A stretch of 64,000 nucleotides of DNA from Brasenia schreberi. Its lineage: Eukaryota > Streptophyta > Magnoliopsida > Nymphaeales > Cabombaceae. Below the pieces are notes generated by a model. The model had not been told where the DNA came from, made no database searches, and worked only from the letters and a program-made list of their open reading frames with translations. The DNA lies in contig JAYKKT010000091.1 in the NCBI GenBank assembly GCA_036023115.1, forward strand, positions 35,141,501-35,205,500, given 5' to 3'. Within the stretch, counting starts at the first letter, position 1. Every line of letters begins with the position of its first letter. The translations under genes were made by a program, and so were the position numbers. Shown in pieces: positions 1-10,900 of the stretch.

Positions 1-342
1 AGATCTGATATTATGAATAATTTATGAAAAGTCACCCATGTTTAATGCCAAAGACAATTAATATGAAGAGATAGCAAGCTGTTGGTAGGAAAAGGAAACA
101 CCTGCGTATTTTATTTTTTGATGGATTAAGGAATCAGCCTTGCAGGAAACGATAACTTCCAAAAGTATGTAGTGCAAGGAAAAGTTTGGGTGTTATACAC
201 ATTAGAAATGCTAAGGTCCTCCGGAATATCATCTTCCCAAATCTTGACAGATCAATGAAACAGGTCAAATTAAAACAGTAACATCTTGCTTTCTGTTTTC
301 TAATAATGACAATCTGTAAAGTTAAGAAGCAAGCACACCTAA
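1..342. other. Non-coding, probably intron of VAP-like gene
   Basis: No exon could be recognised here. It lies 5' of the last two exons of the VAP-like gene and is probably intronic, because the first exon seen downstream is in phase 0 and is preceded by a splice acceptor. Confidence 0.4.
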
Positions 343-447
343 AAAAATTCCTTTTTACTTTTCAATGCTTTATTCTAGTTCACCTCTCTTGATTGAACAG
401 TTAAAACTTGGGAGGATGTCACTCTGAGGATCCTATATATACATATG

Positions 448-496
<49 letters not shown>

Positions 497-521
497 GTAC
501 ATACGTATATATATGTATATG

Positions 522-608
<87 letters not shown>

Positions 609-1051
609 CATGTGTGCATGTGTAATCACACAATCACTTTATATTTCTACAAAAATAGCATAAACATAGGATGTGCATATGAATTGGTTAAAATACAGCG
701 TAAATTGCTGACACAGCAGCCATGCTATTTGCACTTCATCGTAGTATTTCTTCATGGTAGATCCCTCCCTCTAATTGCCTTGTTAATGTTACTGCTGTTA
801 TGCAGAGCCAGGCCATGGTTCACTTAAGAGAGGAAAAATTCCTTTTTACTTTTCAATGCTTTATTCTAGTTCACCTCTCTTGATTGAACAGTTAAAACTT
901 GGGAGGATGTCACTCTGAGGATCCTATATATACATATGTATATATATATATATATACATATGTATATATATATGTACATACGTATATATATGTATATGTA
1001 CATACATATATATACATATATATGTATATACATATACATATATATATATAC

Positions 1052-1083
<32 letters not shown>

Positions 1084-1117
1084 GTATATATACATATGTA
1101 TGTATATGTATATATAC

Positions 1118-1191
<74 letters not shown>

Positions 1192-1418
1192 CATGTGTGC
1201 ATGTGTAATCACACAATCACTTTATATTTCTACAAAAATAGCATAAACATAGGATGTGCATATGAATTGGTTAAAATACAGCGTAAATTGCTGACACAGC
1301 AGCCATGCTATTTGCACTTCATCGTAGTATTTCTTCATGGTAGATCCCTCCCTCTAATTGCCTTGTTAATGTTACTGCTGTTATGCAGAGCCAGGCCATG
1401 GTTCACTTAAGAGAGGAA
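343..1418 (+). repeat. Tandem duplication with (TA)n cores and a partial exon copy
   Basis: Unit 1 (about 343-833) and unit 2 (about 834-1418) share the same left flank, from aaaaattcctttttac through gaggatcctatatata. They also share the same right flank, from atcacgtgcatgtgtgcatg to cacttaagagagg. Between the flanks sits a TA/TATG microsatellite, about 434-602 in unit 1 and 927-1185 in unit 2, longer and more interrupted in unit 2. The right end of each unit contains a splice acceptor and the first about 30 bases of the VAP-like exon. Unit 1 therefore carries a truncated exon copy at 806-836. Outside the microsatellite the two units are nearly identical, so the event is recent. Confidence 0.9.
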
Positions 1419-1754
1419 AGGGACGTTGCTCTCAAACAACAAAGACGATTACAACAAGAGTTGGTATGTGGTACAAATTATCTATTGCTAATTTTTTATT
1501 TGGAAAGAAAGGAACCATTTATATGCAGTATTCAGTTAAATGGTGCTCGAAATTCAGCTTAATCTGGGATTTTTGTTTATTTCTCTTATCCGGGTCCATT
1601 TCAGGAGTTAATAAAGAAGAGTAAACTCCGTAAGAGTAAAGCCAGCTTGTCATTGAAGTTCACTATTATCGTCGCCTTCATCGGTGTCTTAATTGGTTAT
1701 ATACTCAGCCTCACATTTCATGCGCGTTCTAGTGGAATTCAAGCTGACCAGTGA
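1389..1754 (+). CDS. VAP/VAP27-like vesicle-associated protein, C-terminal two exons
   Basis: Two exons are seen: 1389-1463 and 1605-1754, both phase 0, with a GT-AG intron (gtatgtgg...ccatttcag). Together they encode 74 residues and the stop. The first exon reads [18 protein letters not shown] and then a QQEL coiled-coil end. The second exon has a basic stretch ([11 protein letters not shown]), one hydrophobic segment of about 20 residues ([18 protein letters not shown]) and a short polar tail. A coiled coil followed by a C-terminal membrane anchor is the end of plant VAMP-associated proteins, which sit in the ER membrane and bind partners through an N-terminal MSP domain. That domain is not in the window and must lie 5' of position 1. 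The assignment rests on the EERD..L.Q...LQQEL and anchor pattern, so another tail-anchored coiled-coil protein is possible. Confidence 0.7.
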
Positions 1755-3250
1755 TCCTTTTATGAAGTTTGTAAACCCACCATCGAATGAAATGTGACGT
1801 CACCGTTTTCTTTGATTCTATGTACCTGTTGCTCGCTGTTTCTGAAGCTCTTCAAATTAACCTTTTCTTTTCTTTTCTTTTCTTTTGGTGAGCAGGCTTG
1901 TCATGATTCTTTTCTTGCATGTAAATTCTTGTATCTGATTGATTAGACCTGCCTGCGTTCACATGCCTCAAATGCCAAATAATCTGTATTCTATAAAGTC
2001 TGCCGCTTGTAGCGCTTAGTCATTGTTGATGGTTTATTATGACACATCTCTTGCCGGTTCTTCCTCAGCTGCATTTTGTTTCATTTCCTTGTAAAACTTG
2101 GACCGCTGAGACCGAACATAGTACATACTGCTCTCTGTTGTAGGTAGAGATTATAGTAGATCGACGAAGATCATACACAGTGTTTGCTCCCTTCTTTTAC
2201 TGAAATTACATGTGCATGTGCATGTGCTTGTGTGTGGGTGTGTGTCTGAGAGAGAGGTTGTTCATATCTGAGGTTAGAAGAAGACCAACGTTCTTTCTTG
2301 TTGGACTGAGTTATCTTCTTTGAGTAAAGCATTATGTTCTGATACAACCAGCAAAAAAAAGAAGAGGAGCCATCGAGACTGTGTCAACTCATTGGAATAA
2401 ACTTGACTTCAGAACCAAGGATCTGTGACACTCGAAGGTTGATGATCTGTTGGTTGATGAAACCATGGATCAGAAGGCTCACGGATTACTTATTCTGCGC
2501 CTGATTGATTCTTTGCCTGTCGTCTTGAGCTTCTCAAAGAGAATCATTATCCTTGCCGAGCACATTAGGGGTGTTTTTGATACAAAAGAGGAGATGCTTG
2601 GGTTTTCGTATGAAGCTCCTGAGTTCAGTTTCTGACATACTTTTTTCTGTTCAAAAGTTGTAACTAAAAATGGGCCTATAGGATCATAGTTTCATCATGC
2701 TAGCTACGGGTTTGGCATTTATAATAAAACTTACAGTGCATAAATAATCAAAGCTCAAAATTCCCTTGAATCCTTGTATTAAGCACTCTTAGGGATCACA
2801 CCCGATGTGCACATGCATTCTTCAATTACACTGATGTTCTCGTAGGCATAAGAAAAGAAGTTCGATAAGCGTCTTTAGTATTACTAAATTCTGAATAGGA
2901 GCCATCTGACCATCAAGAATGACTTACAATTACTTCTTCTAAGACTGAAAAGCATGACGTTTAATTGCTTATCAAGAATTAAATTCCGATTTAATGTGAC
3001 TATTTGCACGCATTGAGCTTGTCCCAACTAAATCATCCCTAGGAATACTACACTTTTCGACCATCATTAATCTGATATTTCACTATCCGTTATCTATCAT
3101 GAGGTAGATTGTTTGATCTTTTGGCACTGGGCTAGACAGCCAGCACGCGTGGTCTTTTGACTTTGCGAAGACCCTACGATTCAGTAAATTGCTATGACCC
3201 CGTGTGAGGAGGTTTTTGGATTACAAAGATTAGGTTAGAACCCTAACAAA
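1755..3250. other. 3' flank and spacer, no gene seen
   Basis: This holds the 3' UTR of the VAP-like gene and AT-rich spacer. It contains short TTTTC and TG runs (about 1860-1890 and 2215-2245). A 61-codon frame at 2450-2635 has no recognisable domain and was not called. Confidence 0.5.
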
Positions 3251-3257
3251 ATACACA

Positions 3258-3278
3258 CGTGCACACACACACACACAG

Positions 3279-3374
<96 letters not shown>
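3258..3374. repeat. Compound microsatellite (CA)n-(TA)n-(GA)n
   Basis: A run of CA is followed by about 60 bp of TA/AT and about 34 bp of GA. Confidence 0.95.
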
Positions 3375-3376
<2 letters not shown>

Positions 3377-3520
3377 TAGAAGAAGCAATCCATCTCCATC
3401 ATTTGATTTACATGACCAGTGATAAAGAATTGAATTGAAAAAATAAATACTTTTCTCATATTTCATTGATGCACTAAATGTTCTCTTTTTTATCACTTCA
3501 ATGTGAATTCTCTAAATCTA

Positions 3521-3522
<2 letters not shown>

Positions 3523-3610
<88 letters not shown>
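3523..3610. repeat. Compound microsatellite (TA)n-(GA)n
   Basis: About 35 bp of AT leads directly into about 50 bp of GA. It has the same TA-then-GA order as the array 150 bp upstream. Confidence 0.95.
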
Positions 3611-3613
<3 letters not shown>

Positions 3614-4204
3614 GAAGAAGAAAACAACAATTACACCTTACAGTGGAGGGCAATATCCTTTACAGAGTTGCGGAGGGGAGAAACTCTACGAATACTCAAC
3701 AAAACCATGGCCGGCATATGGAAGTATAGGCAACCTGTATAAAAAGCTATCCAAGATATGAATACTGGTATTGAACCAAACATTGAGGATATACGTGCCT
3801 CAACACAGAATGGATCTATGTTGCAAATTGTCAATTATAATACACAACACAGGCAAGGATCCGATTGTCTCTTGGCAATCAAGATAAGGATCCTATCGTC
3901 CCTATCACTTGCAGGGAAAGGAAGGATCACGTCCACAAATGTGGAAATACAATGATTAGATATACACACGAGCACATACACAACACGCGCATATATATGA
4001 GAAACGTGGAAAAACACAATTCTAATGACATATAGACAAAAAGAATTTCAAACCACACTGTTTTTCCAACCCCTATATATATACACATATATTTCAAACC
4101 ACATATACATATACATATATATATATATATAATATACATATACATATATATATATATAAGGGCATGAATGTAATAAAATGATCATTTGTATTTTGTCAAG
4201 CACC

Positions 4205-4243
<39 letters not shown>

Positions 4244-4926
4244 TTTTAATGTTCATGTTTAGACTACTTCGCCATGGGGCAAGCCATTAACCTCCGCACC
4301 CAAACGTACGAGTATAGGTCCTCACCGTCCTCCCACGTCTATAAAGAGTTAAATCTAGTTTTCTCCTTGAGGACAATAAGCATAGAACTATTTTTTGGAC
4401 TTATTGAGAGGGCAATGATGACCACAAATTAAGAGAAATCAAATCGATCAAAAGTCCCCTTACCTAAAAACCCAAACCGCAAGAGCTGGCATAGATAAAA
4501 ACGACAAGGGTCGAAGTAAGATTTAACATCACAGTTTGGTTTTCCAGTTGGTGATGACCAGAGCTCATATGAAATCCAAAAGGTCCACACCACGCAGTCC
4601 AGAAGCACGGTTATTTACCACAGTAGCTTATTGGAAGTAGATATCTATCTCCTCTAACACCATTAGGACAATAAAAGGGATTTACATGCCTACCAGAAAA
4701 GGCTGATAACATATTATCACAAACACTCCTCGTAAATGGGACTATAAAAGCATCCTGCAACATGATATAAACTACATTGTTCAATGTCTACTAATCACAA
4801 GATTCTCCAAAACAAAGTTCTTGTTTCCATTTCATCTATGGGTATATTGAAAGCAAAAAGAAACCCAGATGCGCCACAAGATACGTGTATAGACAGACCG
4901 TAGACCAGATCTCCTGCACATCAGTT
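3611..4926. other. Spacer and BI-1 3' flank
   Basis: This contains a TA/CATATA-rich stretch (about 4075-4160), a (GA)n run (about 4207-4240) and the 3' UTR side of the minus-strand BI-1 gene. No coding region is supported. Confidence 0.5.
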
Positions 4927-7900
4927 TCATTCCCTTCTTTTCTTCTTTTCCTTCTCGGATTTTTCGATTGAATTCTTCATCTGCAAGATGCACGAATAGA
5001 CACGATATCAGAGCAAGATGAACCAAGTCAAAAGAAAAAAAAAGAATCACATCTGAAAAGTGAAACTTCAAGTTACGAATCCGTTTACCATTATGATAAC
5101 CAATCGAACAAACACTTGGACGAAATCAGTGAAAAGTTCAAGCGAGTGTTTCACATAATCCATGTCACCGTAATGGGCCTTCTCGATGACCTTTTGTGTG
5201 TCCACAACTATGTAGCCCAAGAAGATCAGCAGCCCAAAATAAATCTATAGAAAACAAAACAAGCACACATTTTGGCCTTGCTCCTAAGAAGTGGAAAAAG
5301 AATAGCTGATGCAAAAAAACGTTGTCACTTTAACAGGACTTTAAGATCATATGATGCAGCACACACACCTCAAATTTGAAGGCAGCCGTAGAACCGCCAA
5401 AGATTGAAGAGGCAAACTGCAACCACAGGAGTATTGAGATGCCAGACGAGAGCAGACCCTGAAGGTAGAGGTACTCTCGCCTCCTTCCGAGGATTGCTGC
5501 TGCGGAAAAACAAGCAAAGGCCAAGGAAGTCGCCACAAATGCAGTCACTAGGATGCTGCAATTAAACAAAAGAAATACAACATAAGCTATCATGCTATCA
5601 CAAATTGTTCAACACATCACAGCTAATACACCCCAATGTTACAAAGCGAAGAGGAATCACGAACAAGGAAAACAATATATATATACAATTTGACATCTAA
5701 TTCTGGAAAAATAAATAAGGGCAAGGGAGAGGGAGAAGAGGATAAAGATGAAGAAGAAGCTACATGAAGAAGGCAATAAACATACTTAAGGAACATTTAA
5801 GCACGCTAATGACAATGTGCTGGAGCCTCCCAACTCCAGAAGAATATTCATGACGTTAGGTAGCGCACCATTGACAACATATGCTGAGGCTTTACAACGA
5901 CAGAACACCGTTCATGAAGTTCAAAGTCATGGTAAAACCTCAAATACAAACAGAGATCTTGTATAAAACCTCTGAACTAAGTTGTCAGACGGTGGATCAC
6001 AGATAACAACAACAACAACTAAGCCTTTTCCCATACTAGACGGGGTCGGCTACATGGATTCTTTGTTTCCACAGATCCCTATCGTGTGCCATGTTAGCAG
6101 TTAACTCCCTATAAGCTAGATCATTCTTTATTGTTTCTTTCCAACACTTTTGTGGTCGTCCTCTACCTCTTTTAATGCTTTCCAAATTTAGTTTCTCTAA
6201 CCTTCTTACAGGTTCTTCTTTTGATCTTCTTTCTATATGTCCAAACCATCTTAAATGATGTTCTCTCATTTTATCCTCTATTGGTGCCACTCCTAATTTG
6301 TTTCTAATAACCTCATTATGTATACAGTCTTTTCTTGTATGACCACTCATCCATCTCAACATCTTCATTTCTGTCACAGACATCTTTTGTACATGTTGAT
6401 GATTAACTACCCAACACTCATAACCATAAAACATGGCAGGCCTAATTGCTGCTCTATAATATTTACCTTTTAATTTTAATGGTATCTTCTTATCACAAAG
6501 AATACCTGATGCTCCTCTCCATTTTAACCAACCAGCATTAATTCTATGTGTAACATCTCCATCAATTCTTCCATCACTTTGAAAAATTGACCCTAGGTAT
6601 TTAAAACTTTCCTTTTGGGGAATGCAATGTGTGCCAATTTTAATTTCTATGTCCTCTGAAGTAGCCAAATGATCAAACTTACATTCCATATATTCTGTCT
6701 TTGTTCTACTAAGTCGGAGGCCTTTGCTTTCTAATGTTTCTCTCCATAGTTCCAATTTTCTATTAACTTTTTCCTTAGACTCCTCCACTAATACAATGTC
6801 ATCTGCAAATAACATACACCAAAGTACTTCATCTTGAATATGTTTTGTTAACTCATCCATCACCATTATAAATAAGTATGGACTTAAAGTTGATCCTTGA
6901 TGTAACCCAATATTAACTTCAAAGAAGTCTGTCGTTCCTTCATGAGTCCTCACACATGTTTTTGCACCATCATACATGTCTCTTATAAGGTTAATATATG
7001 TCAATGGGATACCTCTTTTTTCCAAAGTTCTCCAAAGAACCTCCCTCGGTACCCTATCATAAGCTTTTTCTAGATCAATAAATATCATGTGAAGGTCTTT
7101 CTTTTTTGCTCTAAAATGTTCCATAAGACGTCTCAAAAGGTGAATTGCTTCAATAGTAGATCTGCCTGGTATAAATCTAAATTGGTTCTCTGTTGTACTT
7201 GATACTTGTCTTAACCTACGTTCGATAATTCTTTCCCATAATTTCATAGTCTGACTCATTAACTTGATACCTCCATAATTCGCACAATTTTGAATGTCTC
7301 CCTTGTTCCTATATATGGGTATAAGTGTACTTGCTCTCCATTCCTCGGGCATCTTTTGGTTTTTCCATATTTCATTAAATAGTCTTGTGAGCCAAGTGAT
7401 TCCTACTTCTCCTAGTATTTTCCAAACTTCTATAGGAATATTATCTAGTCCTACCGATTTACCACTCTTCATATGTTTAAGAGCCTCTTTGACTTCATTC
7501 TTTTGAATACGTCGGTAGAAATTGTGGTTTATATACTTTTCTGACTTGGCTAAATCTCCTAAACTAATACTAACATCTTTATTTTCATTAAAAAGATTAT
7601 AAAAATAGCTTCTCCATCTATTTCTTATATCATCATTTGCCACTAGAATTTTTTCATCCTCGTCTTTTATGCATCTAACATAATTAAGATCTTTAGTTTT
7701 CTAATCTCTAGCCCTAGCTATCCTAAAAATATCTCTTTCACCCTCTTTTGAGTTGAGTTTTTTATATAAGTCATCCCAAATCTTAGCTTTTGCTTCACTA
7801 ACGGCTTTTTTCGCTTCCTTCTTTGCTTTCTTATAAGCTTCTAAAGTTTCACTAGTCTTCTTAGCATAATGTAATTTGTAACATGCCCCCTTTGCCTTGA

Positions 7901-10900
7901 TTTTATTTTGTACTACTTTACTCCACCACCAAGCTTCTTTTTGTGCCGGTACACCTCCCTTAGATACTCCTAATACATCTTTCACCACTTTCCTAATATG
8001 TATAGCCATATTGTTCCACATGTCACAGGGTGTGCCAACATAATTCCAAACATCTCCTCGAAGGACTTTATGTTTAAATATATCTTCTTTTTCACTTTTG
8101 AGGTTCCACCATTTAGTCCGAATAGCTCGATGCACTCTTTTCTTCTTTGTCCATTTTTTTATTTGTAAATCCATAACTAAAAGTCAATGTTGGGTGGTTA
8201 AGATTTCTCCTGGAATTACCTTACAATCTTTACAACACGCTCTATCTTTTTTTCTACAGATAAAGTAATCAATTTGTGTTTGTGATAAGCCACTCTTATA
8301 AGTAATTAAATGTCCATCTCGTTTTTTGAAGATTGTATTGACTATAAAGAGATCAAATGACATAGCAAAATTTAAAATCTCCCTACCTTCCTCGTTTATA
8401 TCCCCAAAACCAAAGTTTCCATGAATCCCTTGATATCCTAATGCCTCTTTACCGACATGTCCATTTAAATCTCCTCCTAAACAAATCATCTCCCTTTGTG
8501 GAATCTTTTGAAACACTTTATCTAACTCTTCCCAAAAAACTGTCTTTATACTATCTTCTAGTCCTACTTGGGGTGCGTAAGCACAAACTATATTCAAAAC
8601 CTCTACTCCTAACACTAATTTCAACGTCATGATTCGGTCACCATATCGTTGTATGTCTACTACACTCTCCTTTAAATCTTTATTTATGATAATACCAACT
8701 CCGTTTCGAGCCTTTTCTTTACCTGAGTACCATAATTTAAAACCTGTATCATCTATCTCCTTTGCTTTTTCTCCAACCCATTTTGTCTCTTGTAAACATA
8801 GAATATGAATCTTTCTCCGAATCATAGTATCTACCACCTCCATTAGCTTACCCGATAATGTTCCGATATTCCAAGAACCAATACGAATTTTATTATCTAG
8901 AACTAGCTTCCATACCCCCCGCATCCGTCCATAATCAAAATGCGGAGACCCTCTCTGAAAATTTTTCACTACATTCGGTCGGCAATGTAGCGGGACTAAC
9001 TTCTTTACCCACACCCGTCCATGATGTGAGAAATCACCAACACCAAATGTGTATGCGGTATGCAAGGGAATGGAATCCTACAATATATTCCCAACACAAA
9101 AAAGCGAGATCTTGCAAAATCTCGCACAAACACACACACAACACATTATACAAAATGATGGCCTGGATTTTTTATTTTTGTATCCAACTTAACCTTAAGC
9201 TACTACTAAACCCTTGGAGGTCACAGAAAAACAAGACAAGGTTTCCTGGTCATTCCCCACCAGAAACAATGACAATTGCTAGAAACATAACACAACAGCT
9301 TCAACATGAGAACTATACCCAACCCAAATAATTTTAGAAGCAAATTTAATCAATCAAGCAAGAGTACGGAAAACCATGTGAATAACTCGTTTCACATGGA
9401 CAAGCCGAAAAGTAAGAGTAGGAAACTCCCTTAAAATCTCCTATACAAGGGCATTCCCTCGACCACGTGAAGTACGATAAGTGTTGTTTAATGTGTATCG
9501 TATCGTGTATCAATTTGATCCACGATACAATACGTATCATATCGTATCGTAATCTAATACTAAAAAATTGATAAAAAACCAAAAAATCAGAAAAACAAGA
9601 AAAATATGATAATTGCAAAGAATTCATATAATACAAAAATGTAATACATATTCATCATTCATCATGCACCATTCAATAATTAAATTTTTTTTACATATAT
9701 TAAGGCAGAATCCTTAGAAAAAAATACAACTTTCATAATTGAAAAAATACATTTACACATTATAATCAAGATCATCAACTAAATCTTCATCTTCTCCTTG
9801 CTAAAGATCCTCACCACTTTCTACTTCAAAATCAAAATCTTCATCCCCTTGATGATGTTGTTGCGCTTCTTCCAAATTAATTAATGCAATGTCTTCTTCG
9901 GTTAAGAGTGCATTTGCTTCATTATCTTTCATAATCTACTCCTCTAATATATCAAAATTATCCAAACTTATTTAATCAAATTGGTTTTCTTCTCTATTTA
10001 TTTAACTTTTTAATTACTTACAAGAAAGAAAGATAAGTAATTAGCAAATAACATTAACAATTGAATTCAAATTAAATATTTAAGTAGTAACTAATACAAG
10101 ATTGCCTCTATCAGAACCGCATGTTACAACTGATGAAAACTAAGTCATTGAGTTGCTTCTGTTCTAACCTATTGTGCTTTTTTGTATTGATGGTGGATGT
10201 ATTCAAAGGCACTCCAATTTCTTTCACAACTCGTTGCACTAAAGATTTGACTCAAAACTCTTATCGCAAAATCTCTATGGTTTGAGCAATCACTTCTAAA
10301 CCTATTCCGCCAAACATATGATAGAAAAAGACAAACATCAAGAACTTAATCCACCATGAATATAAGATTTAAGAAACTTAAATACGAAGATAAACAATTT
10401 ACCTAGGCACATATTAGGGCAATTGTGAATTGCTATTAGCAAGCCCATCAAGTGAAGAGCATTATCGTAGATCTTCATCTCTCAATGTATAGCATCTATT
10501 CTACTCTCATCATAGACTAATTTATCTATACAATCAATGATACCTCAGTTTACCTCACCGTCCCTTTTAAAACTTGCTAAGTACCTGAATGTTGGGTAAT
10601 TGTTACATGAATAGGTTGATGGAATTGTTTTTTCCATCTGTTATCTATAATGTTCCACACGAACACATAATCACTCTTTCTTTCATTGACTTATACTAAA
10701 AGACATGTAATCCTCAGTAGTCTTACACATGTCTCTGAAATCTTTTCTTCTGTTTTGAGACAACTCTACAAATTATTGCCACTCATCTAAAAAGAACATT
10801 CTCTTGAAGGTATGCTTTTGTTTCACTAAGATCTATATAGATAAGAAATTAACTGCAAACAAAGTTGTAGCTATACGAAAGAGCTTTCCTCGATATGTAT

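Noticed and set aside
375..1246. Several open frames of alternating Tyr-Ile in both strands
   Set aside because: They are translations of (TA)n microsatellites and carry no coding signal.
2450..2635. 61-codon frame after the VAP-like gene
   Set aside because: No domain, no splice or promoter context; probably 3' flank.
8441..8632. Plus-strand frame [17 protein letters not shown] and its equivalents near 43.1 kb and 56.1 kb
   Set aside because: It recurs in each LINE copy only because it is the antisense shadow of the endonuclease frame.
6005..9030. Target-site duplication for LINE copy 1
   Set aside because: Only short partial similarity (ATCAC) between the flanks; not convincing.
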